Assembly: GCF_023276435.1 (NCBI RefSeq)
Contig: NZ_JALLPO010000002.1
Span: 186,001 to 250,000 of the forward strand
Direction of reading: 5' to 3'
DNA: 64,000 nucleotides
Origin: Sphaerisporangium perillae
GTDB taxonomy: Bacteria; Actinomycetota; Actinomycetes; Streptosporangiales; Streptosporangiaceae
The stretch's first letter is position 1; each line of letters starts with the position of its first letter. This document shows positions 8,127-16,816 of this stretch, in pieces. Below the pieces are notes generated by a model that was given only the letters and a program-made list of their open reading frames with translations, was not told the origin of the DNA and did no database searches. The position numbers were made by a program, and so were the translations under genes.

Positions 8127-9722
8127 ATGGGCCGGATTCCGTTCAGGGTGGTCGTCCACAAGGATCTGCGAGTCCCCATGCCCGACGGTGTCCTGCTGCT
8201 GGCCGACCGCTACACGCCGATCGGGGCGGAGAGTCCCCCGACCATCCTCATCCGGTCCCCCTACGGCAGGCGCGGCCTGTTCGGGTACGCCTACGGCCGG
8301 GCCTTCGCGCGCCACGGCTTCCAGGTGATCCTGCAGAGCTGCCGGGGCGGGTTCGGGTCGGGCGGCGAGCTGTCGCCGCTGGACGAGCAGGACGACGGCC
8401 TGGCGACCGTCGAGTGGATGCGCGACCAGCCGTGGTACGGCGGGAGCTTCGCCATGCACGGGCCGAGCTATCTCGGCTACGCCCAGTGGGCCATCGCCCC
8501 CTACGCCGGCCCCGACCTCAAGGCCATGGCGACCCAGGTGACCGCCTCCCAGTTCCGGGACGCCGCCTACGTCGGCGGATCCTTCGCGCTGGAGGCCACC
8601 TTGAGCTGGAGCACGCTGACGGCGATGATGTCCGGCCCGCTCAGCGGCGCGGCCGTGTTCTTCGCCCCGCGCCGGACCCAGCGGGCCGTGCTGTCCGGCA
8701 GGCCGCTCGGCGAGCTGGACCTGCTGGCGGCCGGCCGCTCGCTGCCGTTCTTCCAGGAGGTGCTCACCCACCACGCGGACCCGGCCGTGCCCTTCTGGAA
8801 GAAGAGGGACTTCTCGGCCACCGTGGGCGAGGTCGACGCGGCGGTCACCATGACCGGCGGCTGGTACGACGTCTTCCTGCCCTGGCAGCTGAAGGACTAC
8901 ATGGCCATGCGGGCCGCCGGGCGGCAGCCGTACCTGACGATCGGGCCGTGGCACCACGCCGACGTGCGGCACGGGCGGCTGGCCAACCTCGACGCGCTGG
9001 CCTGGTTCCGCGCCCACCTGCTCGGCGACACCTCCGGCCTGCGCGTGAGCCCGGTCCGGCTGTTCGTCACCGGCGCCGGCGAGTGGCGCGACTTCCAAGA
9101 CTGGCCCGTGCCCGGCATGCAGCAGCGGCGCTGGCACCTGCAGCCGGGGTTCGGGCTCGCGCCGGACAACCCCGCGGACGCCGAACCCGACCGTTACCGC
9201 TACAACCCGGCCCGGCCCACTCCCGTCGTCGGCGGCCCGACGCTGCTCGGCAACTCCGCGCCGCGCGACAACCGGCGCCTCGAGGCGCGGGACGACGTGC
9301 TCGTGTACACCGGCGACACGCTCGGCGAGGACCTGGAGCTGATCGGCCCGGTGACGGCGGATGTGTTCCTGCGGTCCAGCACCCAGCACACCGACCTGGT
9401 GGTCCGCGTGTGCGACGTCCATCCGGACGGCTCCTCGCTCAACGTCTGCGAGGGCGTGCGGCGCCTGGTGCCGGGCACGCCGCCCGCCGACGACGAGGGC
9501 GTGCGCCGCGTCGAGGTGGAGCTGTGGCCGATCGCCCACCGGTTCAAGCGGGGCAACCGCATAAGGGTCCACGTGGCCAGCGGGGCCTACCCGCGGCTGG
9601 CCCGCAACCTTGGAACCGGCGAGCCGCTGGGCACAGGCCATACGGCGGTGGCGGCCGACCAGGAGATCTTCCACGACCCGGCGCATCCCTCCGCGGTGAT
9701 CCTCCCCCACCTCCCCGGCTGA
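8127..9722 (+). CDS. CocE/NonD family hydrolase (X-Pro dipeptidyl-peptidase S15 type)
   Basis: A 531-residue alpha/beta hydrolase. The nucleophile elbow is GPSYLGYAQ (Ser near residue 114). SCRGGFGSGGEL upstream is the conserved block that shapes the oxyanion region in this family. The acid is probably the Asp of GGWYDVFL, and the His that of GPWHHAD. The last ~200 residues form the jelly-roll domain of PepX/CocE enzymes. Members cleave esters or amides, from cocaine esterase to glutaryl acylases; the natural substrate cannot be told. There is no signal peptide, so it is cytoplasmic. A strong GAGGAG site precedes the ATG. A TTAC...GTAA element lies at 8061-8074. Confidence 0.88.
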   Translation: MGRIPFRVVVHKDLRVPMPDGVLLLADRYTPIGAESPPTILIRSPYGRRGLFGYAYGRAFARHGFQVILQSCRGGFGSGGELSPLDEQDDGLATVEWMRDQPWYGGSFAMHGPSYLGYAQWAIAPYAGPDLKAMATQVTASQFRDAAYVGGSFALEATLSWSTLTAMMSGPLSGAAVFFAPRRTQRAVLSGRPLGELDLLAAGRSLPFFQEVLTHHADPAVPFWKKRDFSATVGEVDAAVTMTGGWYDVFLPWQLKDYMAMRAAGRQPYLTIGPWHHADVRHGRLANLDALAWFRAHLLGDTSGLRVSPVRLFVTGAGEWRDFQDWPVPGMQQRRWHLQPGFGLAPDNPADAEPDRYRYNPARPTPVVGGPTLLGNSAPRDNRRLEARDDVLVYTGDTLGEDLELIGPVTADVFLRSSTQHTDLVVRVCDVHPDGSSLNVCEGVRRLVPGTPPADDEGVRRVEVELWPIAHRFKRGNRIRVHVASGAYPRLARNLGTGEPLGTGHTAVAADQEIFHDPAHPSAVILPHLPG

Positions 9723-9815
9723 CCCTCCCCCTCACCTCCGTGGCCTGCGGCGTCGCTCGCCCGCCTCGTGTGATAAGTAAGTGGTTACCAAGCAAGCCCG
9801 TCCCGGGGAGGGGCC

Positions 9816-10373
9816 ATGGAGCCGGCGAACACCGAGTTCGAGCTGCGCGGGGTCAACCACCTGGCGCTGGTCTGCTCCGACATGAAGCAGACGGTCGACT
9901 TCTACTCCGGCGTCCTCGGGATGCCGCTGGTCAAGACCATCGAGCTGCCCATGGGCTGGGGCCAGCACTTCTTCTTCGACTGCGGCGGCGGCAACGCGCT
10001 GGCCTTCTTCTGGTTCCCCGACGCGCCGGAGGCCGTGCCCGGCGTCTCGGCGCCAAGGACGCTGCCCGAGCGCGGCGAGCTGCTGTCGGCCATCGGCTCG
10101 ATGAACCACGTCGCCATCGACGTCCCGCCCGAGCGCATCGAGGAGTACCGCGACAAGCTCCTCGCCAAGGGCCTGGACGTCGGGGTCGTCCTCAACCACG
10201 ACGACAGCGAGTTCGGCGTCTCGCCCGAGATGCACGACGGCGTGTTCGTCCGGTCCATCTACTTCAAGGACCCCGACGGCATCCTGCTGGAGTTCGCCGC
10301 CTGGACCCGCGACCTGAGCGAGACCTCCGCCGTGCGCCACGAGCCGAAAACCGCCGCGGACCGCACCGTCTGA
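9816..10373 (+). CDS. VOC-family (glyoxalase/extradiol dioxygenase fold) protein
   Basis: A 185-residue protein with two beta-alpha-beta-beta-beta modules. Module 1 starts at GVNHLALVCSDMKQTVDFYSGVLGMPLV, trimmed here to the telling parts NHLALVCSDM and DFYSGVLGMPL. Module 2 starts at MNHVAIDVPPERIEEYRDKL and ends DPDGILLEFAAW. Likely metal ligands are the His of NHLAL, the His of NHVAI and the Glu of LLEF. This resembles lactoylglutathione lyase and catechol dioxygenase relatives. It follows the CocE-type hydrolase by 93 nt in the same direction, so co-expression is possible but not proven. Its substrate is unknown. Confidence 0.8.
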   Translation: MEPANTEFELRGVNHLALVCSDMKQTVDFYSGVLGMPLVKTIELPMGWGQHFFFDCGGGNALAFFWFPDAPEAVPGVSAPRTLPERGELLSAIGSMNHVAIDVPPERIEEYRDKLLAKGLDVGVVLNHDDSEFGVSPEMHDGVFVRSIYFKDPDGILLEFAAWTRDLSETSAVRHEPKTAADRTV

Positions 10374-10478
10374 CCGGTTTCCCTGACCATTTCTCACCGC
10401 TCGTCGCGCCGACAAGTCCGTTCGGCGATTGGTGAGTTGCGCGATCTCACCGCGAAATTACGCTTCCGGACAACCGAA

Positions 10479-10502
10479 TGACTAGCCTGATCAGGCTAGT
10501 CA
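10479..10502. promoter_or_regulatory. 24-bp perfect palindrome, probable operator
   Basis: The left arm TGACTAGCCTGA (10479-10490) is followed without a gap by its exact reverse complement (10491-10502). It sits 27 nt before the first start codon of the symporter operon. No regulator gene is adjacent in the same orientation. It could bind a dimeric repressor (GntR, IclR or TetR type); the absence of a loop makes a terminator unlikely. Confidence 0.7.
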
Positions 10503-10529
10503 CGCCTCTCTTCTCCCTAGGAGAGTGTG

Positions 10530-10760
10530 TTGACCACGCCCCCCGGCGATCAGCCACCCGCTCGTAGCGATCACAGCCCGTGGAACTGGCTGCTGCTCGT
10601 GCCGATCGTGATTCCCTTGATTCCCGCCCTGTACAACGCGGACGAGCCGCGCCTGTTCGGGTTCCCGCTCTTCTACTGGCTCCAGCTGGCGTTCATCATC
10701 CTCGGCGTCACCGCCACGACCATCGTGTACCAGGTGGGCAAGAGGAGGAACGGCCGATGA
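10530..10760 (+). CDS. DUF3311 small membrane protein, symporter partner
   Basis: A 76-residue protein with two transmembrane segments (WLLLVPIVIPLIPALY and LFYWLQLAFIILGVTATTIVY) and the DUF3311 pattern. In actinomycetes DUF3311 proteins precede MctP-like sodium:solute symporters, exactly as here, and are thought to be accessory subunits. TTG at 10530 is chosen because AGGAG (10519-10523) is six bases away; GTG at 10527 is the in-frame alternative. The stop overlaps the symporter ATG (ATGA), so translation is coupled. Confidence 0.82.
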   Translation: MTTPPGDQPPARSDHSPWNWLLLVPIVIPLIPALYNADEPRLFGFPLFYWLQLAFIILGVTATTIVYQVGKRRNGR

Positions 10761-12364
10761 GCGAGCACATCACCGAGATCGTCGTCTTCTCGATCCTGTT
10801 CCTCGTCGTCAGCGGCATGGGGTTCGTCGCGGCCCGCTGGCGCCGCCCCGACGACCTGGCCAGCCTGGACGAGTGGGGCCTCGGCGGCCGGAAGTTCGGC
10901 TCCTGGGTCACCTGGTTCCTGGTCGGCGGCGACCTGTACACGGCCTACACCTTCGTGGCCGTCCCCGCACTGCTCTTCGGCGCGGGCGCGACCGGGTTCT
11001 TCGCCCTGCCGTACACCATCGTCACCTATCCCCTGGTGTTCCTGGTGCTGATCCGGCTCTGGTCGGTGGCGCACGTGCACGGCATGGTGACGCCCGCGGA
11101 CTTCGTCCGCGCCCGCTTCGGCTCGCCCACCCTGGCCCTGCTGATCGCGATCACCGGCCTGGTGGCGACGATGCCCTACATCGCGCTGCAGCTCGTCGGC
11201 ATCGAGGCCGTGCTGAAGACGATGGGGGTCACCGGCGACCTGCCGCTCATCATCGCCTTCGCGATCCTGGCCGCCTACACCTACCAGTCGGGACTGCGCG
11301 CCCCCGCGCTGATCGCGTTCGTCAAGGACACGCTGATCTACGTGGTCATCCTGGTGGCGATCATCTACATCCCCGCCAAGCTCGGCGGCTGGGGGTCCAT
11401 CTTCGATGCGGCCAAGGCCAAGTTCGACGCCACCCCGGCTCCCGGCGACGGCACCCTGCTCAACCCCAACAACCAGCTCCAGTACATCACGCTGGCGTTC
11501 GGCTCGGCCATGGCGCTGTTCCTGTACCCGCACAGCGTCACCGGCGTCCTCGCGGCGCGCAGCCGCGGCGTGATCAAGCGGAACATGTCCGCGCTGCCGG
11601 CCTACAGCCTGCTCCTCGGCCTGATCGCGCTGCTCGGCTACATGGCCATCGCCGCCGGGATCAAGCCCATCACCGCCAACGGCAAGGCGGACGCCAACAC
11701 GATCGTGCCGCTGCTGTTCGACAAGATGTTCCCCGACTGGTTCGCCGGCGTGGCCTACGCCGCCGTCGGCATCGGCGCGCTGGTCCCGGCCGCGATCATG
11801 TCCATCGCCGCGGCCAACCTGTTCACCCGCAACATCTACAAGGAGTACATCAAGCGGGACGCCACGGCCGCGCAGGAGGCGTCGGTCAGCAAGATCGCCT
11901 CGCTGGTCGTCAAGATCGGCGCAGTGCTCGTCATCCTGCTGATCGACCCGCAGTTCTCCATCGACCTGCAGCTCATCGGCGGCGTCATCATCCTGCAGAC
12001 CCTGCCGTCGGTCGCCCTGGGCCTGTACACGCGCTGGTTCCACCGGGCCGGCCTGATCGCCGGCTGGACCGCGGGCATGGCGGCGGGCATCCTGATGCTC
12101 TACAACGTCGCCAACCCCGCGACCAACCACGCCCACTTCGGCGGTTCGGCCTTCCCGCTCGCCAAGCTCGGCCTGGACACCAAGATGACGGTCTACGTCG
12201 GTTTCCTGGCCCTGCTGGTCAACCTCGTCGTCGCGGTCCTCGGCACCCTGATCGCCCGCGCCGGCAAGCTCGCCGACGGCAAGGACGCCACCCGGCCGTC
12301 GGAGTACTTCGCCGACGAGGGCGACCCCCGCGTCCACGAGGTCGAGCTCACCGGCTCCCACTGA
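10757..12364 (+). CDS. Sodium:solute symporter, MctP-like monocarboxylate permease
   Basis: A 535-residue integral membrane protein of the SSS family with about 13 hydrophobic segments. Visible family features are the GGRKFGSWVTWFLVGGDLYTAYTF region at the first helices (in part: DEWGLGGRKFG), the PADFVRARFGS loop, and the FLYPHSVTGVLAARS segment. These fit MctP-type carriers of pyruvate, lactate or acetate. It begins at 10757 with AGGAGG upstream and overlaps the DUF3311 stop. The hydrophilic C-terminus of ~40 residues is acidic. The operon lies behind a 24-bp palindrome, suggesting substrate-responsive control. The exact substrate is not provable from sequence. Confidence 0.88.
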   Translation: MSEHITEIVVFSILFLVVSGMGFVAARWRRPDDLASLDEWGLGGRKFGSWVTWFLVGGDLYTAYTFVAVPALLFGAGATGFFALPYTIVTYPLVFLVLIRLWSVAHVHGMVTPADFVRARFGSPTLALLIAITGLVATMPYIALQLVGIEAVLKTMGVTGDLPLIIAFAILAAYTYQSGLRAPALIAFVKDTLIYVVILVAIIYIPAKLGGWGSIFDAAKAKFDATPAPGDGTLLNPNNQLQYITLAFGSAMALFLYPHSVTGVLAARSRGVIKRNMSALPAYSLLLGLIALLGYMAIAAGIKPITANGKADANTIVPLLFDKMFPDWFAGVAYAAVGIGALVPAAIMSIAAANLFTRNIYKEYIKRDATAAQEASVSKIASLVVKIGAVLVILLIDPQFSIDLQLIGGVIILQTLPSVALGLYTRWFHRAGLIAGWTAGMAAGILMLYNVANPATNHAHFGGSAFPLAKLGLDTKMTVYVGFLALLVNLVVAVLGTLIARAGKLADGKDATRPSEYFADEGDPRVHEVELTGSH

Positions 12365-12394
12365 CCGCCCCCGCGCGGTCCCGTCCCTGACGCC

Positions 12395-12435
12395 CCGCGC
12401 CCGGCCGCTGCTCCCTCACAGAGCACCGGGCGCGG
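12395..12435. terminator. Bidirectional hairpin between convergent genes
   Basis: A ten-base-pair perfect stem (CCGCGCCCGG at 12395-12404 with CCGGGCGCGG at 12426-12435) with a 21-nt loop separates the convergent symporter and TetR genes. There is no U-tract, which is common for actinomycete terminators. Confidence 0.55.
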
Positions 12436-12449
12436 ACGCGTCCCGCGGA

Positions 12450-13076
12450 TCAGCGGCCGGCGGGCGGCCGGGAGGCGCTGGTCATGGCGGTCAGGACGGC
12501 GTCGGTGAGGGTGTCGACGACCTGGCGGCGGTCGACCTCGGGGTGTTCCAGCCACCAGTCGCCCGTGGTCTGCACCATGCCGACGAAGGCGTGCCCGAGG
12601 ATCTGGGCGCGAACCGGGTCGGCCACGGTGCCGTCCGCGGCGATCACGGCGCCGAGTTCCTCCCCCAGGCTGCGCACGATCGTGGCCATGTGCGAGTGGG
12701 TGCGGCTGTCCTCGGCGCCGGCGCGGTGGAACAGGAAGCGGTAGAGGTTGAGATTGGCCGAGATCATGTCGAGGTAGGTCTCGATGGTGGCCCTGGCGCG
12801 GACGCGCAGGTCGGTGCGGGCCTTCGCGAACTCCGGCCGCAGTTGCTTGATCACGGTGCGGACGTGGCGGTCGGCCAGCGCCCGGTAGAGCCCGCTCTTG
12901 TCGCCGAAGTGCCGGTAGAGGATGGGCTTGGTGATGCCCGCCTCGGCGGCGATCGCGGCCATCGAGGCCTGCGGTCCCTCGCGCCGGATCACCCGGTCGG
13001 CCGCGTCGAGGAGCGCCCGGCGGCGGTCCGGATCTCGCCCGCCGTTGCCCGCCACGGTCGCCATGCCAGACAGCAT
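12450..13076 (-). CDS. TetR/AcrR family transcriptional regulator
   Basis: A protein of ~208 residues. The N-terminal helix-turn-helix is at about residues 20-65 (ALLDAADRVIRREG, then MAAIAAEAGITKPILYRHFGDKSGLY). The C-terminal ligand domain contains FVGMVQTTGDWWLEHPEVDR, a pattern common in actinomycete TetR proteins of the AmtR/TetR_C type. Start: ATG at 13076 or at 13064; neither has a good ribosome-binding site. A 19-bp palindrome-like element begins 5 nt upstream of the first ATG and a second similar element follows, so autoregulation is likely. The divergent neighbour is the Ser/Thr kinase gene; the convergent one is the symporter. Confidence 0.88.
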   Translation of the reverse strand: MLSGMATVAGNGGRDPDRRRALLDAADRVIRREGPQASMAAIAAEAGITKPILYRHFGDKSGLYRALADRHVRTVIKQLRPEFAKARTDLRVRARATIETYLDMISANLNLYRFLFHRAGAEDSRTHSHMATIVRSLGEELGAVIAADGTVADPVRAQILGHAFVGMVQTTGDWWLEHPEVDRRQVVDTLTDAVLTAMTSASRPPAGR

Positions 13077-13080
13077 AGGG

Positions 13081-13132
13081 GTACTTCACCGTCACGTACC
13101 GCTGCCAGGGCCAGTTCACGGTCAGGTACCGC
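13081..13132. promoter_or_regulatory. Two direct-repeat operator candidates for the TetR gene
   Basis: TTCACCGTCACGTACCGC at 13085-13102 recurs as TTCACGGTCAGGTACCGC at 13115-13132 (16 of 18 bases identical, 30 bp apart, i.e. the same helix face). The first copy, extended left, is an imperfect palindrome GTACTTCACCGTCACGTAC (13081-13099). They lie between the divergent TetR and kinase genes. Confidence 0.55.
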
Positions 13133-13264
13133 CGCACGCGATCCCATGTCCGGTACGCACGGAAATTTCACGACTTCACGGCTCGCTGCCCGTCAACCTT
13201 TCTGTACGGAATTCGGGAGGGATCGCTTCCGGTAGTGTGCCGCCTCTGACCCCGTTGGAGGTGG

Positions 13265-15052
13265 ATGGTGGCCGAGCCTGGAGCGCCTGAGGTGCCGGGC
13301 TACGAGGTGCTCGGGATCCTCGGGCAGGGCGGTTTCGGCGTGGTGTACCGCGCCCGGCAGCTCGCCGTGCGCCGCGAGGTCGCCCTCAAGGTCGACAACC
13401 GCGTGCTGGTGTCCGAGCGCGACCGGCGGCGGTTCATGCGCGAGGTCAGCTCGGCCGGCGCCCTGTCCGGGCATCCGCACGTGGCCGACGTGTACGACGC
13501 CGGGGTGCTCGGCGACGGCCGGCCGTACATGGTGCTGGAGCTGTGCCCGGGCGGGTCCCTGGCCGACCGGCTGCGCGCCGAGGGGCCGCCGGCGCCGGCG
13601 GAGGTCCGCGACATCGGCGTGCGCATCGGCGACGCCCTGGCCGCGGCCCACGCGGCGGGCGTGCTCCACCGCGACGTCAAACCGGCGAACATCCTGGTCA
13701 ACGGCTATGGCATGGTGGCGCTGTCGGACTTCGGGCTGGCCACCGCCGCGCACGCCGAGGCCGACATGTCGGTGACCCGCGAGTCCCTCACGCCGGCCTT
13801 CGGGCCGCCCGAGGCCTTCGAACTCGCCCCGCCGAGCCCGGCCGGTGACGTGTACTCACTGTCGGCCACGCTGTACGCCCTGCTCAACGGCAGGCCGCCG
13901 CGCTTCCCTGAGAACGGCGTGGTGAACATCGCGATGATCATGGCGATGCACCGGCGGCCGATTCCCGAGATCCCCGGGGTGCCGCCGGAGCTGACCGCCG
14001 TGCTCCGCGCGGGGATGGCGACCGACCCGCGCATGCGCATCCCGTCGGCGGCCGCCCTCCGCGACGCGCTCTCCGCCCTGCCGGCCGCGGTTCTGCCGTC
14101 GCGCGGATCCGCTCCGGGGCCCGCCCGCCCGGGGCCCGCCCTCCCGCACGCGGCCTCCTCGGGCCCAGGACCTTCTCCGTACGCGGCCTCCGGCGCAGGG
14201 CCTTCCCGGTACGCGGCCTCCTCGGGCCCAGGGCCTTCCGGGCACGCGGCGCCGTTCCCGCCCGGGCCGTCGCTTCCCAGCGCCGGGGACCTCGGACCGG
14301 GCGCCCGGCCGGGGCCGGCGGTTCACGGCGTGCACGCGGAGAGGACGGGGCCGGGCAGGCCGGCGGCGGCGACCGGGCACGGAGCGAAGGCCTCGCTGCC
14401 GACGGTGCCCCCCGTGCCCCGGTCGCACGCGCATACGGGGCTGTACGTCGCGGTGGCGGGCGTCTTCGCGCTCCTGCTGACGGTCGGGGCCGCGATCATG
14501 CTGCGGGAGGGCCAGGACCCTGGGGTCGTGACGATTACGGGGGCGCCGAGCGGGAGCGGGCAGGCCGGCGGGCCCGCCTCCGTACCGGCCTCCTCGCCGG
14601 CCGTCGCGCCGGACGGGTCGATCGGGACGGTCCCGACCACCACCACCTCCTGCCCCGCGGCGGCGGTCGCCGGCGCGGGCGCGGCCTGCGGGCGGGACGC
14701 GGAGTGCTGGGGCGGCATCGTGTCGATCGCCGGATCGGTGACGGTCAAGAGGCGCGGCTGCGAGGAGACCCACTCGTGGGAGACCTTCGCCATCGCCCCG
14801 CTGCCGCTCGACACGCTCACCTACGACATGCATGACCTCGAGGCGCATCCCGTCGTCAAGAAGCTGTGCTCGCTGCCGGTCCTGCTGCGCTCGCGGTACG
14901 GCGCGGCCAAGGCGATCACGGCGGGCAAGTGGATGGTCTCCGTGCTGCCGCCCAGCCCGGAGGCGTTCAAGGAGGGGGTCCGGATCTACCGGTGCGTCGG
15001 CGGTGTGGCCGGCACCGATCGGCCCGGCACCTACTTCAGACCCCTCGGCTGA
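13265..15052 (+). CDS. Membrane Ser/Thr protein kinase with extracytoplasmic septum-formation-like domain
   Basis: A 595-residue Hanks-type kinase. Kinase domain (~12-275): Gly loop GQGGFGVVY, ATP-binding Lys in VALKVD (residue 42), catalytic HRDVKPANI (135-143) and DFGLAT (155-160). The APE motif reads PPE. A linker (~280-390) is rich in Gly-Pro-Ser and holds repeats of the type GPGPSxYAAS. One transmembrane helix is at ~392-415. The outside domain (~450-595) has six Cys and the spacing C..ECW, GCEETHSWETFA, KKLC, YRC, which resembles the septum-formation domain of actinobacterial membrane proteins. The ATG at 13265 follows GGAGG. It lies divergent from the TetR gene. Its targets are unknown. 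Confidence 0.9.
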   Translation: MVAEPGAPEVPGYEVLGILGQGGFGVVYRARQLAVRREVALKVDNRVLVSERDRRRFMREVSSAGALSGHPHVADVYDAGVLGDGRPYMVLELCPGGSLADRLRAEGPPAPAEVRDIGVRIGDALAAAHAAGVLHRDVKPANILVNGYGMVALSDFGLATAAHAEADMSVTRESLTPAFGPPEAFELAPPSPAGDVYSLSATLYALLNGRPPRFPENGVVNIAMIMAMHRRPIPEIPGVPPELTAVLRAGMATDPRMRIPSAAALRDALSALPAAVLPSRGSAPGPARPGPALPHAASSGPGPSPYAASGAGPSRYAASSGPGPSGHAAPFPPGPSLPSAGDLGPGARPGPAVHGVHAERTGPGRPAAATGHGAKASLPTVPPVPRSHAHTGLYVAVAGVFALLLTVGAAIMLREGQDPGVVTITGAPSGSGQAGGPASVPASSPAVAPDGSIGTVPTTTTSCPAAAVAGAGAACGRDAECWGGIVSIAGSVTVKRRGCEETHSWETFAIAPLPLDTLTYDMHDLEAHPVVKKLCSLPVLLRSRYGAAKAITAGKWMVSVLPPSPEAFKEGVRIYRCVGGVAGTDRPGTYFRPLG

Positions 15053-15202
15053 GGCCGCCCGGCGAGGTCGGGCGGATGTGGCGGCAGGTGTGAGGCCAGG
15101 TGTGACGGCCGGGCGCGCGTTCGAACGCTGCGAAGCAACGCGCGCCCGGCCGCCGTGCGAATCGCTCCGGGCCGGGGAGGAGACCCGAGCCCGGCACGAT
15201 CC

Positions 15203-15400
15203 GGTCAGGTGGTCAGGTGGTCAGGTGGTCAGACCGTCAGGTGATCGGGGCATCAGACGGTGAGACGGCCGGGTGGTCACGGGCATGGGCGGGCGGCCGG
15301 GAGCAGGTCGGGCCGTCAGGGGCCATGGGCCGGGTGGCAGAGAACAGGCCGGACGGTCAGGGGCTTGGGCGGGTGGCAGGGAGCCGGTCGGGCGGTCACG
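15203..15400. repeat. Degenerate tandem repeats in a gene-free stretch
   Basis: The 343 bases between the kinase stop (15052) and the next convergent stop (15396) hold no supportable gene. At 15203-15235 GTCAGGTG is repeated about four times. At 15281-15400 three imperfect units of exactly 40 bp follow one another (15281, 15321, 15361), each starting GGSMWTGGGC-like and containing gtca near its end. The last unit overlaps the 3' end and stop codon of the secreted-protein gene, so the array looks like serial copying of that gene end. Confidence 0.75.
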
Positions 15401-16778
15401 AGCAGGTCAGGCCGGGGCAGTCGAACACCAGGACCAGGCGGTCGCCCGGATAGACCCCGTCCCCCTTGAACTCGCTCGCCAGCCAGAGCTCGTGGCTCGC
15501 GGGCCAGTAGCTGAGGTTCTGGGAGTTGGCGGGCGTGGTGGTCCAGTAGTGGACGTCCAGGGTGCCGTCGGACGCCAGCGTGGTCTTGTGCAGGCACGAC
15601 TTGGTGTAGGTCGTCGTCCCGGAGGAGTCGACCACCTGGCCGTCGGTCGTCGAGGGCATGTAGCTCACGACGGGCGTGCCGTTGGGGCACCGTCCCGCCA
15701 GCAGGCCGTGGCTTCCGGTGAAGACCCCGCCCTGCGTGTCCCAGACGGGCGACGTCCACCCCGCGATCGGGTGGACGTAGCCGTCGGCGCTCTTCTTCAG
15801 CAGCGCGGTATCCGCGTCGAGCGGCCAGCGCATGATCTTGCCACCGGAGCCGCCCGACTTGAACTCGGTGGTCACCATGGCGTCGGGATAGCCGGACCTG
15901 TCGAGGGAGACGCTGGTCATGCAGGGGTTGGACAGGTCGAGCGAGACGCAGACGCCTCCGCTGCCCGCGAAGCGGTAGTAGCCGATCTCGGGGAGCGCGT
16001 AGATGTGGTACGCCGCCGAGCAGGCCGAGCTCGTGCAGCCGACCGACCCCGAGGAGGTGGAGCTCATCCTCCAGATGTGGCGCAGGTCGAAGACCCGGAC
16101 GAGGCGGTCTCCCCCGCTGACCGCCGGGTCGCCGCCGGTCACCATGAAGAGTTTGTTGCCGTACCACATGATGCCGTCGGCGTGGCTCGGGATCGCGTGG
16201 TACCCCGCGGAGGTGCCGTCCGGCTCGACCAGCAGCACGTGCCGGTAGTTCGCGCCGACGACGCCGTTCGTGACGTCGACGAAGCTGACGCGCGCCAGCC
16301 TGTTCTCGCCGGCCTCGTGATGGTAGCTGCTGTGCCAGCTCACCGCGACGATCTTCTTCGCGGCGCAGCCTGAGCAGGGGGTGTAGAGCACCGAGCCGTT
16401 GGCGCCGTCACCGCTGCCGGTGATGCCCTGCGGGTACCAGACGTTGGTGGAGTCGTCGGCGCTCGCCCAGCAGAAGCCCTGGACGGAGGCGGAGACGTGC
16501 ACGTCGGTGGCGTGGCAGATGTTCTGGGTCTTGTAGCCCCCGGCGACGACGTCCCCGAGGTCGGTGACGGTGAACGGCCGGGAGGACGCCTCCGCGGCGT
16601 CCCGGTGACCCGTGATGGTGGTGAAGCTGCCCTCGTCGGAGAGCGGCCGCACGCCGCTGAGTTCCTGGGCGGTGATGACGCCGCCGGTGGCGGCGCTCGC
16701 GGGTGCCTGCCACGCCGTCATGCTCGCCAGTACGAGCATGACGGCGACGGCGAGGCGGGGCAACCGTCCTGCGTCCAT
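15396..16778 (-). CDS. Secreted protein of unknown function
   Basis: A 460-residue protein with a clear Sec signal peptide: basic start MDAGRLPR, hydrophobic core AVAVMLVLASM, and cleavage probably after PASAA near residue 30. The mature part is rich in Ser, Thr, Gly and aromatic residues, with about ten Cys, several in close pairs (TPCSGCAAKK, GCTSSACS), suggesting disulfides. Repeated short beta-rich stretches (GIMWYGNKLFMVTGG, HELWLASEFKGD) suggest a beta-propeller or lectin-like fold, but I do not recognise the family. AAGGAG precedes the ATG. It ends a run of same-direction glycan-degradation genes, so it may bind or act on the same polymer outside the cell (inference). Confidence 0.75.
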   Translation of the reverse strand: MDAGRLPRLAVAVMLVLASMTAWQAPASAATGGVITAQELSGVRPLSDEGSFTTITGHRDAAEASSRPFTVTDLGDVVAGGYKTQNICHATDVHVSASVQGFCWASADDSTNVWYPQGITGSGDGANGSVLYTPCSGCAAKKIVAVSWHSSYHHEAGENRLARVSFVDVTNGVVGANYRHVLLVEPDGTSAGYHAIPSHADGIMWYGNKLFMVTGGDPAVSGGDRLVRVFDLRHIWRMSSTSSGSVGCTSSACSAAYHIYALPEIGYYRFAGSGGVCVSLDLSNPCMTSVSLDRSGYPDAMVTTEFKSGGSGGKIMRWPLDADTALLKKSADGYVHPIAGWTSPVWDTQGGVFTGSHGLLAGRCPNGTPVVSYMPSTTDGQVVDSSGTTTYTKSCLHKTTLASDGTLDVHYWTTTPANSQNLSYWPASHELWLASEFKGDGVYPGDRLVLVFDCPGLTCS

Positions 16779-16816
16779 GTGAGGCTCCTTGGGGGGTGGA
16801 GGGGGCGCGGAGGCGC

